Below are positions 45,762 to 54,732 of a stretch of DNA of 64,000 nt, piece after piece. Each line of letters starts with the position of its first letter. Within the stretch, counting starts at the first letter, position 1. The stretch is from Desulfuromonadaceae bacterium (GTDB lineage Bacteria > Desulfobacterota > Desulfuromonadia > Geobacterales > Pseudopelobacteraceae), in the NCBI GenBank assembly GCA_028681335.1, contig JAQUIT010000009.1, positions 62,001 to 126,000 on the forward strand, written 5' to 3'. The position numbers were made by a program, and so were the translations under genes. The notes below the pieces were generated by a model that saw only the letters and a program-made list of their open reading frames with translations, did no database searches and was not told where the DNA came from.

Positions 45762-47591
45762 ATGGACGTATCTATGGGCCAAAGCCACCCATCCCTCAAA
45801 ATACGGTTATCTCATACAGAGTGCGGGGCACACCAGCAGAAGAGTTTTTTTCTTCTGCTGGTGCTTCTTACCCTCACTCTTTTACTTGCCCGCCCTCTGT
45901 ATGCCGCTGAAGCGGTTGAGATTGTGGTTTCCGGCATCGAGGGCGCAGCACTCAAAAATGTGCAAGCGGCACTCACCCTCCCCTCAGGAGTAGTACGCGA
46001 AGGGGTTGTGCAACAACTCTGGCTTCAACGTTTTGCACAGCAGACTGACGAGATAGCAAAGAGGGCCCTGGAGCCTTTTGGCTACTACAACGCCACCGTT
46101 ACGACAACAATTGAACCGGCCGGTGCCGGCTATCATCTGCTGGTCAAGGTTGAGCCGGGACAAGCGGCGCTCCTGACGACCGTGAGTGTGGACGTAACCG
46201 GTCCTGGGAGCGCGGAAACAGTTCTGCGGAAACTGGTTGCTGCATTCCCCCTCCAGCCGGGACAGGTGTTGCTGCATAGTGATTATGAGGCGGCCAAGGA
46301 GCATTTGAAATCGGCGGCCAATGACCTCGGCTATCTGGATGCCGACTTTTCACGGCATGAAATCCGCGTCTCTCGTCTGGGAACTACAGCCACGATTGAA
46401 CTGCTTCTGGAGACAGGCGAGAAGTTTCATTTCGGTCCAACCAGCATCCAGGGTGCTAACGACTTTCCGCAAAGCTATCTGCGCCGCCATCTTGCCTACC
46501 GTGAGGGTGATGATTTTTCTTTTGCCGATCTCGGTGAAACACAGCGCAACTTCACCAATTCCGAGCGCTTCAAAGAGGTAATTATCACGCCGGAAAGACA
46601 GGACGCCGCAGCGTCCATAGTCCCGATAGCCGTTAAACTTAAAGCCGCTCCGCGCATAACTGTACGACCAGGCATCGGCTACGGTACCGACACCGGCGCA
46701 CGCTTCACCGTCAACTACCGTGACCTGAACGCATTTCATCGTGGCCACGAGTTTTACGCAAATCTCTACCTTGCCGAACGGCTGCAGGGGATGGCAACAC
46801 GCTATGTCATACCCAGTCCGAAGGATATCAGAAGTTACACAACGCTGCTGCTGAACCTGCAGCGGGAGGATTACTCCAGCTATTCAAGCCAGATAGCTGC
46901 TGTGGGTCTTGAACGCACACGAAGTCTGGGCAAGGGGAAACTGGGCGCCGCCTACATAACGGCACAATACGAAGACTATACCGTAGGCGACCAGAGCGCC
47001 ATCTCACGCTTTCTACTGCCGGGACTCCGCTTTTCCCACGACCGCTTCGATGATCCGGTACGTCCGAAACGGGGGTTCCACTACGGCCTCAATCTGCGCG
47101 GCACCCACCAGGCGCTCGGTTCAGACACGGCACTGCTCCAGCTACTGGCCGAGGGAACCTATCTTGTCCCCCTGCCCTGGAGTCTTTCCCTCCGCACAAG
47201 CGCAAAAACCGGGACAACCCTGCTGAGCGATCCGTTAAAAGACATTCCGGCTTCGCTGCGCTTCTTTGCCGGTGGTGATCAGAGTGTGCGCGGTTATGCC
47301 TACAGATCACTGGGCCCGACCGATGCTACAGGTAAAGTCGTTGGGGGCAAACAGCTCTTTAACGGCACTGTCGAACTGGAGCGGTCTCTCTTCGCCGACT
47401 GGGGTGCCTCCGTTTTTTATGATGCCGGCAACGCTTTTAATTCGTTATCCTCCTTCCGTCTTTTCCAGGGAGCCGGCGTCGGCCTTCACTACTACACTCC
47501 GGTCGGGGCACTGAACCTCTCTCTGGCCCGACCCATCGGAATCGACACCCCCTCCTTCCGTATCCACCTTACCGTCGGGTTCCAGTTTTGA
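45762..47591 (+). CDS. tamA: TamA, outer-membrane translocation and assembly protein (BamA family)
   Basis: A 609-residue Omp85-family protein. A signal peptide (about 28-50; FFLLLVLLTLTLLLARPLYA) is followed by POTRA domains (about 55-280) and a C-terminal 16-strand beta-barrel. The family motif QSVRGYAYRSLGP near residue 508 and the terminal Phe of an outer-membrane protein are present. With TamB it helps insert some outer-membrane proteins or moves lipids across the periplasm. The exact start is unclear: ATG codons at 45762 and 45774 both lack a good ribosome site. The stop overlaps the tamB start codon (TTGA). Confidence 0.9.
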   Translation: MDVSMGQSHPSLKIRLSHTECGAHQQKSFFLLLVLLTLTLLLARPLYAAEAVEIVVSGIEGAALKNVQAALTLPSGVVREGVVQQLWLQRFAQQTDEIAKRALEPFGYYNATVTTTIEPAGAGYHLLVKVEPGQAALLTTVSVDVTGPGSAETVLRKLVAAFPLQPGQVLLHSDYEAAKEHLKSAANDLGYLDADFSRHEIRVSRLGTTATIELLLETGEKFHFGPTSIQGANDFPQSYLRRHLAYREGDDFSFADLGETQRNFTNSERFKEVIITPERQDAAASIVPIAVKLKAAPRITVRPGIGYGTDTGARFTVNYRDLNAFHRGHEFYANLYLAERLQGMATRYVIPSPKDIRSYTTLLLNLQREDYSSYSSQIAAVGLERTRSLGKGKLGAAYITAQYEDYTVGDQSAISRFLLPGLRFSHDRFDDPVRPKRGFHYGLNLRGTHQALGSDTALLQLLAEGTYLVPLPWSLSLRTSAKTGTTLLSDPLKDIPASLRFFAGGDQSVRGYAYRSLGPTDATGKVVGGKQLFNGTVELERSLFADWGASVFYDAGNAFNSLSSFRLFQGAGVGLHYYTPVGALNLSLARPIGIDTPSFRIHLTVGFQF

Positions 47592-50500
47592 ACCGGTTGA
47601 CACGTTACAGCCTGATTGTTCTATTCGTGCTGCTGCCGGTGCTGGCGGCGCTAGGGTTCGTTGCCTGGGCCACCGCCACGACCCAGGGGAGTCGCTGGCT
47701 GCTGCAATCCATTCCATCCCTGACTGGAGTATCTTTCTCAGCCCGGACCATTGAGGGAAAAATTTCTGATCGCCTGCTCCTCAACGGGGTGAAGCTGGTT
47801 ATCGACCAACAACGGATTGAAATAGACAGGGTCGAACTGCGCTGGAAACCGCTTCTGCTGCTGACAGGTACAGTCGGCATCAATGGGCTCACCCTCAACG
47901 GGGTCCGAGTTCAGGACAACACTCCTGCTGACGGCAAACCGCCGCTTCTTGAGTGGCCTCGTGCTTCTCAGCGAACCAGACTGTTGAATGGAGTCATCGA
48001 ACGGTTGCAGGTGACCGGACTGAACTACCGCCGTCTGGATGAGAACATCCTGACAGACTCATCCATGACCGCCTCCGTATCCTGGGATGATGGCACACTT
48101 ACGCTGAAAGAGTTGACGGCGCGATCCGCTGCGGGACGGGTGAACGGCACCATCTCGGCTGGATTCGCACACCCTTCCATTGCGGCAGACCTCACCTTTA
48201 CAGCATTTGAACCGGTGGAGGGAATGGATCGGCTGCGACTGCGATTACGTCCCGGCAAAAGTGCTGGTGACGAGTCGCTGGGCGCATCAGTTACGCTTGA
48301 GGGCAATACTGGAGTAAGGAAGTTGCTGGAGCTGAGCGGTGACGTTGGCATGGCCGGTCAGGCCATAAATCTGCGTCGGCTGCGCCTGAACAGAACGGGC
48401 CAAAAAGGAGAGATCAGCGGTAATGGCTCCCTTGACTTCCAAGGAAGTGGTCCAATCCTGAAACTACGCATCGGGGTGGCCTCACTTGACCTTGCTCCCC
48501 AGCTGATGAGCACAACCAACATCTCCGGCACAATAACTTTCATTGGGAACACAGACAGTTACCGAGGCGATTTAAAGCTTGACAACAACGGTGGTGGATG
48601 GCGAACTCTGGCCGTCACAGCCGCCTATGAAGGAAACCGTGACGGTTTGAAACTGGCGCCGGTGGCCGCTTCTGTACTCGATGGCTCTCTGGCTGGAAAC
48701 CTGCATTTTGATTGGCGCAACGGCTTCAAAGTGGCTGGGGACATCAGCGGCAGGAATCTGAATCCGGCCAGGCTTGATCCGGAATGGGAGGGGTTGGTAA
48801 ACTTCAACGCCAGCGGCAGTTTTGGGCGGGACAGTGAAAACAAAACTACCGGCAAGATACGTGGTGTCCTCCTGGACAGCCGTCTCCATGGGCATAAGCT
48901 GACCGGTGAACTGCAAGCGGACATCGCCGGGGATAATATTTTATTGTCCAGCTTGAAGCTCCATGGAAAAGGCTTCGACCTTCAGGGTTCCGGTGATCTG
49001 ACGCAGCGACTGGCATTTGATGCACGGATTACCGATTTGTCACGACTTGTTCCGCAGGCGAGCGGAAGCATCCGGGCCGGAGGCTGGCTGCGCTGGCGCG
49101 ACCGGCAACTGAGCGGTGCCGTTACCGGCACGGGGAAAAAACTTGCCTTCGCCGGAACCCGGCTAGCGACCGCCAATCTGGATGCCCGCCTCTATGAAGG
49201 GGCAGCGCACCCGTTTAAAGTATCAGCCACACTGCTGGAACTGACCCATGAACAGTACGGATTACAAGCGGTACATCTTTCGGCGCAGGGGACGCTGCAA
49301 CAACATAAGATTGATGCAACGCTGAGTTCAGGACGTGCATCAGCACATCTGACCGTAGCTGCCGGTTATGATGCCGGTGTCTGGAGTGGAGAATTATCCC
49401 GATTGGCAGGCCGTGACGGCGTCGGTCCGTGGACCATGGTCCGGCCGACAAGGTTCAGCATCAGCAGCAAACAACTCACCCTGGCGCCAACCCGGCTCAC
49501 CTCCGGGGCGGCTGAGCATCTGGAGGTCGGCGGCAACCTGACCATCGAGCCATTGCTTGGTGAGGTCAGCGCCCGGTGGAACAACCTCGACATTGCCCGC
49601 CTCAACCAATGGCTCCCGCATGGCACAAGCCTGAAAGGACGCATCAGCGGCCAAACGGCCGGAACATTCCTGCCGGATAAACGCTTCAACCTCGACGGCA
49701 ATGCCGAACTTTCAGGTGGGACTTTGTTCCGCACAAGCCCTGAGGGTGAATTCAACATCGCCCTGACATCGGCAAAAGCCTCATGGGGCTGGCGCGGAGA
49801 GAAGCTTGACGGCACCATTGAGCTCGTAATGGCTGAATACGGCAAGGCGCACGCCAGCTTCCAGCTCCCGATCCCTGCTGTTTTACCGCTGGCTGTCAAT
49901 ACCGGGGGACGGATCCAGGGAACGCTGGTCGGGCAGGCCAGGGAAAAAGGGTTGGTTACAGCTCTGTTCCCGAAGATGGTGCAGGAAAGTTTCGGGGAAT
50001 TGAATGTCGATATCAACCTGGGAGGAACCTGGGAGCAGCCCGACATCTCAGGAAATCTGAAACTGGCCAGGGCCGGAGCTTACCTCCCCGATGCCGGCAT
50101 CCATCTAAAGGATATCGAGCTTACCGCCCGCCTTGAAAAAGATCTGATAAGGATCGATTCGTTCAGGGCTGTTTCCGGGCCCGGGCATCTTGAGGGGACG
50201 GCGCTCATTACCCTGAAGGGGGCTCAGGTAACCGCTTACCGCGGCACGATCAACGGTGAAAACTTTCAGACCGTCCATCTCCCCGAACTCCAGGTTCTGG
50301 TCACACCAAAGCTCACTTTTTCAGGAGATACCCACAAGCTTACCGTGCGTGGCGATCTGCTGCTGCCTAAGGTACAGATCGCTACCGCCCAGTCACGGAA
50401 TGCGATAGCACCGAGCAGTGATGTCGTTTTGGAAGGGAGGGAGCCACTAACGTCACATAGTAACCTTCCGACTCTGGACGTCCGGATCAGGGTACGTCTC

Positions 50501-51244
50501 GGTGAACAGGTTTTCGTCAAGAGCGGCGGAATTGATGCCCAACTGGGTGGAACAGTGGATCTGTCATTCAACCGTCTCGACAACATCACCAGCGCGGGTG
50601 AAATAAAGGTTATCAAGGGACGCTACCAGACCTACGGGGTTAATCTTGAAATAGTCCGTGGGCGCCTGTTCTTTGCCGGAGTCCCCATGGATAGTCCAAC
50701 CCTGGATTTCCTGGCGTTGCGCACCATCGGCGACGTGCAGGCCGGTGTGACAGTGTCAGGAACTCTCAGAAAACCGGTGACCAGGCTTTACTCCCAACCG
50801 CCAATGCCGGACGTTGATATACTTGCATATATAGTCCTCGGCCACCCCCTCGGCAACAGTGGTGAACAGGCCGGCATCATGACCCAGGCTGCCGGTGCCC
50901 TGCTCACTTCCGGCCAGGCAGTGGTCGTGCAGCGGCAGATCAAAAACTATCTCGGCTTAAGCACCCTTGATATCCAGAGCGGAATCGGTGTGGGCGCGCC
51001 AACAAGCACTTACAAGCCGCTCCAGTCCGCCGCGGCGGAAAGCCAGCAACCGGGCGTCAGCGAAACGATTCTCACCGTGGGCAAGTATTTGACACCGCAG
51101 CTCTATATCAGTTACGGCAAATCGCTCTTCAGCGGAAGTAATCTATTCCGCATACGCTATGATATCTACAAGCAGTGGCAGATTGAAACGCAGACCGGCA
51201 GCGAGAGCGGCGTCGACCTCTTCTACAAACTGGAGTTCAAATAA
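47588..51244 (+). CDS. tamB: TamB, translocation and assembly module protein (AsmA-like/DUF490)
   Basis: A 1218-residue periplasm-spanning protein with one N-terminal membrane helix (about 8-30) and a long, repetitive beta-rich body. It ends in the DUF490/TamB domain with PDVDILAYIVLGHPLG and a C-terminal region close to YDIYKQWQIETQTGSESG. It partners with TamA in outer-membrane assembly and, as an AsmA-like protein, may carry phospholipids. It begins with TTG inside the tamA stop (4-bp overlap), a normal translational coupling. Its length is near that of E. coli TamB. Confidence 0.92.
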   Translation: MNRLTRYSLIVLFVLLPVLAALGFVAWATATTQGSRWLLQSIPSLTGVSFSARTIEGKISDRLLLNGVKLVIDQQRIEIDRVELRWKPLLLLTGTVGINGLTLNGVRVQDNTPADGKPPLLEWPRASQRTRLLNGVIERLQVTGLNYRRLDENILTDSSMTASVSWDDGTLTLKELTARSAAGRVNGTISAGFAHPSIAADLTFTAFEPVEGMDRLRLRLRPGKSAGDESLGASVTLEGNTGVRKLLELSGDVGMAGQAINLRRLRLNRTGQKGEISGNGSLDFQGSGPILKLRIGVASLDLAPQLMSTTNISGTITFIGNTDSYRGDLKLDNNGGGWRTLAVTAAYEGNRDGLKLAPVAASVLDGSLAGNLHFDWRNGFKVAGDISGRNLNPARLDPEWEGLVNFNASGSFGRDSENKTTGKIRGVLLDSRLHGHKLTGELQADIAGDNILLSSLKLHGKGFDLQGSGDLTQRLAFDARITDLSRLVPQASGSIRAGGWLRWRDRQLSGAVTGTGKKLAFAGTRLATANLDARLYEGAAHPFKVSATLLELTHEQYGLQAVHLSAQGTLQQHKIDATLSSGRASAHLTVAAGYDAGVWSGELSRLAGRDGVGPWTMVRPTRFSISSKQLTLAPTRLTSGAAEHLEVGGNLTIEPLLGEVSARWNNLDIARLNQWLPHGTSLKGRISGQTAGTFLPDKRFNLDGNAELSGGTLFRTSPEGEFNIALTSAKASWGWRGEKLDGTIELVMAEYGKAHASFQLPIPAVLPLAVNTGGRIQGTLVGQAREKGLVTALFPKMVQESFGELNVDINLGGTWEQPDISGNLKLARAGAYLPDAGIHLKDIELTARLEKDLIRIDSFRAVSGPGHLEGTALITLKGAQVTAYRGTINGENFQTVHLPELQVLVTPKLTFSGDTHKLTVRGDLLLPKVQIATAQSRNAIAPSSDVVLEGREPLTSHSNLPTLDVRIRVRLGEQVFVKSGGIDAQLGGTVDLSFNRLDNITSAGEIKVIKGRYQTYGVNLEIVRGRLFFAGVPMDSPTLDFLALRTIGDVQAGVTVSGTLRKPVTRLYSQPPMPDVDILAYIVLGHPLGNSGEQAGIMTQAAGALLTSGQAVVVQRQIKNYLGLSTLDIQSGIGVGAPTSTYKPLQSAAAESQQPGVSETILTVGKYLTPQLYISYGKSLFSGSNLFRIRYDIYKQWQIETQTGSESGVDLFYKLEFK

Positions 51245-51334
51245 CCTGGATATTGCCATACTACAACAAATAAGAGACCGCTTTTCTGCCCTGTAATTAA
51301 GTATTATAACCCCAAAATAGCGGGGTCTCTGGTG

Positions 51335-51362
51335 TTGACAGGGCAGCTAACCCGGATATAAT
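51335..51362 (+). promoter_or_regulatory. Near-consensus sigma-70 promoter of the porin gene
   Basis: TTGACA (51335-51340) and TATAAT (51357-51362) both match the sigma-70 consensus exactly, with 16 bp between. Transcription would start near 51369, about 47 bases before the porin ATG. It is the best promoter in the window. Confidence 0.85.
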
Positions 51363-51415
51363 TTGTATCTCCATATGGAGTTACAATCCCGTAAGTTAAT
51401 CGCCAGGAGCCTTGG

Positions 51416-52726
51416 ATGCAAAAAATACGATACGCCTCCCTGCTGCTTGCGATTTTTACCAGTTTGCTCCCCGCTCCGGCCCAGGCAGTAAACTGGGTGA
51501 TGCTGCATGGCACGGAAGCTGACAAAGCCCCGCTGATCCGCCCCTTTGGCAATGTTATATTAGACTACCAACACACAGACGACACCCGTATTCCGGCAGG
51601 CCCGTGGCTTAACCAAAAAGCCGTGTATAACCAGATTGGTCCCAGCCTTGAATCTTCATCACAGTTAACCCTACGCAAGATTCAACTCGGAGCCCGCGGT
51701 GCCCTGCCCGACCCACGTTTCAACTATCAGGTCCAGGCCCAGGCCGGTGACAATGACGTTACCGGTATTGACTCAGGAAACCGGGTCCGTCTTCTTGACG
51801 CAAGTCTCACTGTGAGCATCATTCCTCACGCACGCCTCCGCGTGGGAATGTTCAAATATCCAGGTGCAGAAGAAGGTTTACAGTCTAATGTACTTGGATC
51901 CTACATCAACCTGAGCAACATGGGCAATCAACTGCTTCAGGAACGCTTCTACGACAACGACGGCAGCAACCCGCATAATTCAAATATTCCCGGAGCCGGC
52001 AGCACTTTTCGGGATATTGGCGCCATGCTCTTTGATACCTTCCGCAGCGATTCATGGGAACACACCTATGCGCTTATGGTCGGCAACGGTCGCGGCATCA
52101 GCACCGGTTCCGGCAGCCCCGGCCAGGATCTGTACCTTTACTGGTCATCCGAGTATGTTTTTTCCGGCAAAGGAGTGAAGCAGGAGGGAATAAAGCTTTT
52201 TACCTGGTTGCAGGATGGCGAGCGGACTCTTAAAACCGGTGTCCTGCAAACGGAACAGAGCTTTGAACGCACCCTTGTTGGCGGCGGCGCTACCTATCGT
52301 CAGGGGGACATCCGGGCTACCGGGGAGATGGTCAAGGCCAAAGGCATGATTCCCAACAGTACTGACTCGGGTGGAGTACCCGGCACACTAAACAACGCAG
52401 GCACCCAGGTTTCATCCTACAACCTGCTTCCGGAAGAAGAGGCTATTGGCTGGTACATCGACCTCGGCTATCAAGTTTTACCAGCGTGGTGGCTCGATGC
52501 GCGCTACGACCGCTTGGATCGCGGCACAAAAAACAACAGTAACGAACGGCGCTTTACAACCCTCACTCTGGGAACCCATTACTTCTTTACCCCCACGACC
52601 AGAGCAATGATCAACTATGAAATACGAAAAAACAAAGCTACCTATCTGGCAGATGACACCCCGCAGAATCTCCTGTTACACAGTTACGACAACCGGCTCT
52701 CAATGCAGCTTTTCTGGATGTTTTAA
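51416..52726 (+). CDS. Outer-membrane porin, OprP/OprO-like
   Basis: A 436-residue protein with a signal peptide (cleaved after APAQA, residue 24) and a beta-barrel pattern of alternating residues ending in Phe (SMQLFWMF), as in outer-membrane proteins. The region LRKIQLGARGALPDPRFNYQ and RLRVGMFKYPGAEE resembles phosphate-selective porin O/P family members. The substrate is not evident. CAGGAGC precedes the ATG, and a full-consensus promoter lies upstream, so strong expression is expected. It follows tamAB, whose products may help assemble it, and is convergent with sulP. Confidence 0.75.
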   Translation: MQKIRYASLLLAIFTSLLPAPAQAVNWVMLHGTEADKAPLIRPFGNVILDYQHTDDTRIPAGPWLNQKAVYNQIGPSLESSSQLTLRKIQLGARGALPDPRFNYQVQAQAGDNDVTGIDSGNRVRLLDASLTVSIIPHARLRVGMFKYPGAEEGLQSNVLGSYINLSNMGNQLLQERFYDNDGSNPHNSNIPGAGSTFRDIGAMLFDTFRSDSWEHTYALMVGNGRGISTGSGSPGQDLYLYWSSEYVFSGKGVKQEGIKLFTWLQDGERTLKTGVLQTEQSFERTLVGGGATYRQGDIRATGEMVKAKGMIPNSTDSGGVPGTLNNAGTQVSSYNLLPEEEAIGWYIDLGYQVLPAWWLDARYDRLDRGTKNNSNERRFTTLTLGTHYFFTPTTRAMINYEIRKNKATYLADDTPQNLLLHSYDNRLSMQLFWMF

Positions 52727-52797
52727 AACTTTTGCATAACACGCTGCTAAAAAACACCATGGATCTCAATAAGACACCCCCTCAAGCAGGAACACAC

Positions 52798-54336
52798 CTA
52801 TTCCAGAATATCCAGTACCAGCTTGTACTTAGGATCCTCCCAGTAGTTAACATCGATGATTGAAGAGGCGTTGTCCAGAAGCTTGCGGCAGTCTTCACTT
52901 AAATGGCGTAAGTGCGCTTTTTTCCCCACCTTGGCGTACCGTTCCGTAAGCTTGTTCAGCGCTTCGATTGCGGAATGGTCAATCACTCGTGATTCCTCAA
53001 AGTCGATTATGATTTCATCCGGGTCATTGAGCACGTCAAACTTCTCCTGAAATACCGCAACGGAACCAAAGAACAGCGGGCCGTATATGTGATAATGCTT
53101 GGCACCGTTCTCATCAATATGCTTCCTGGCCCGAATCCTCGTAGCATTTTGCCAGGCAAAAACCAATGCAGAGATCACAACACCGATAATAACGGCCACC
53201 GCCAGATTATGAAAAACAACTGTTACACCTGCAACCACTATCATGACAAAAACATCAGCAGCAGGGACTTTGCTGATGATCCTCAGACTTGCCCATTCAA
53301 AGGTGCCGATGGCAACCATGAACATGAGGCCGACCAGCGCTGCCATGGGTATTTTTTCTATCAACGGCGCGCCTACCAGTATAAAGAGCAGCAGTGCGAC
53401 GGCTGCCACTGTTCCCGACAAGCGTTTCCTTCCACCTGAACTGACGTTGATGATGCTCTGCCCTATCATGGCACACCCACCCATGCCGCCAAAGAATCCG
53501 GTGACCACGTTGGCCGTACCCTGCGCCATACATTCCTTGTTGCCACGCCCGCGGCTTTCGGTCATCTCGTCAACGACAGTCAGAGTCAGCAGGCTCTCAA
53601 TCAGACCCACCAGCGCCATGATCAGCGAATAGGGAAAGATGATCCTGATGGTGTCAATGTTTAGAGGGACGGACGGGAGATGAAACTGGGGGAATCCACC
53701 GGAGATTGAAGCGATATCACCGACGGTTCGCGTTGGAATGCCGAAATAGATAATGACTGCAGATACGCTTACAATGGCTGCAAGCGATGCGGGTACAGCT
53801 TTAGTGACCTTGGGCAGTAAATAGATGATAGCCATTGTTGCCAGCACAAAGCCGAGCATCGTCCAAAACGGCCTGCCGCTTAACCAACTCATGGTGTCGC
53901 CAGGACCGGCGACCTTGAATTGCTCAAGCTGTGACATGAATATGACAATCGCCAGGCCATTGACAAAACCGAACATGACCGGGTGAGGCACCAGCCGGAT
54001 GAATTTGCCGAGACGAAGAATGCCTATACAAATCTGAATGATCCCCATCAGGACGACGGCGGCGAACAGGTATTCCACACCATGTCTGGTTACCAGGCTG
54101 ACGACAACGACGGCTATGGCCCCGGTTGCTCCGGAAATCATGCCGGGTCTCCCCCCGAACAGTGCTGTAATCAGACCGATTATGAAGGCGGAATAAAGAC
54201 CGATCAAGGGGCTTACATTGGCGATAAGAGAGAAGGCTATTGCTTCGGGGACCAGAGCGAGGGCGACAGTCAGTCCGGACAGGATTTCGTTTTTGGCATT
54301 GAGTTGCGAGTTTTTACATGTTTCAATAAATGTCAT
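52798..54336 (-). CDS. SulP-family anion transporter with STAS domain
   Basis: A 512-residue inner-membrane transporter of the SulP family for sulfate, bicarbonate or related anions. Ten to twelve membrane segments include ALALVPEAIAFSLIANVSP, the family signature GLYSAFIIGLITALFGGRPG and ATGAIAVVVVSL. The C-terminal STAS domain (about 410-512) contains DEIIIDFEESRVIDHSAIEAL. AAGGAAG precedes the ATG. No sulfate-assimilation or carbonic-anhydrase gene is near, so substrate is open; in this setting bicarbonate or sulfate balance are both possible. Confidence 0.9.
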   Translation of the reverse strand: MTFIETCKNSQLNAKNEILSGLTVALALVPEAIAFSLIANVSPLIGLYSAFIIGLITALFGGRPGMISGATGAIAVVVVSLVTRHGVEYLFAAVVLMGIIQICIGILRLGKFIRLVPHPVMFGFVNGLAIVIFMSQLEQFKVAGPGDTMSWLSGRPFWTMLGFVLATMAIIYLLPKVTKAVPASLAAIVSVSAVIIYFGIPTRTVGDIASISGGFPQFHLPSVPLNIDTIRIIFPYSLIMALVGLIESLLTLTVVDEMTESRGRGNKECMAQGTANVVTGFFGGMGGCAMIGQSIINVSSGGRKRLSGTVAAVALLLFILVGAPLIEKIPMAALVGLMFMVAIGTFEWASLRIISKVPAADVFVMIVVAGVTVVFHNLAVAVIIGVVISALVFAWQNATRIRARKHIDENGAKHYHIYGPLFFGSVAVFQEKFDVLNDPDEIIIDFEESRVIDHSAIEALNKLTERYAKVGKKAHLRHLSEDCRKLLDNASSIIDVNYWEDPKYKLVLDILE

Positions 54337-54732
54337 CTGCTTCCTTTTTCAGTTCGTACGCGATGAATTGACCTTTGCAAACAACAAGGGAAACCGAATA
54401 CCGAGACGCACATCAACAGGTCGCGTGGACAATCTCCACCGTCTTATAGTTAATGAATGAATCCGGTCCTTCACAATTTCTGGCTGATTACCGCTAAGGT
54501 GATTAGTTTGATGTGCAGAAATGTTTCTGGAGGCTGTTACTTCCTGCCATGCAGTGGACGTGCCGGGGGAACACTGATTAAGAAGGGTTAGAGCGATACA
54601 GAATTTACGTTCGAATTTATACCTTATTGAGGCGAGGAAGACAAGGGTTGCCTGTGGTAATTCCCTGTTGTATTGTAAGGTTCCCGCCAAGAGAAGAGAT
54701 AATCGCTAAAAAGCAAACTAAAGGCTACCCGC
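54337..54732. other. Divergent intergenic region between sulP and the Kef-type antiporter
   Basis: 396 bp without a convincing gene. A 113-codon minus-strand frame (54349-54690) has no known features and no good ribosome site. A possible rightward promoter is described separately. No clear repeats were seen. Confidence 0.4.
54648..54676 (+). promoter_or_regulatory. Candidate promoter of the Kef-type antiporter
   Basis: TTGCCT (54648-54653) and TATTGT (54671-54676) are 17 bp apart, about 57 bp before the ATG at 54733. Moderate match only. Confidence 0.35.

Noticed and set aside
49366..50046. Leftward open frame of 226 codons opposite tamB
   Set aside because: Antisense to tamB, Ser/Pro/Arg-rich, no ribosome site or motif.
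54349..54690. Leftward frame of 113 codons in the sulP-kef gap
   Set aside because: No domain, no signal or membrane pattern and no ribosome site; it covers the control region of two divergent genes.
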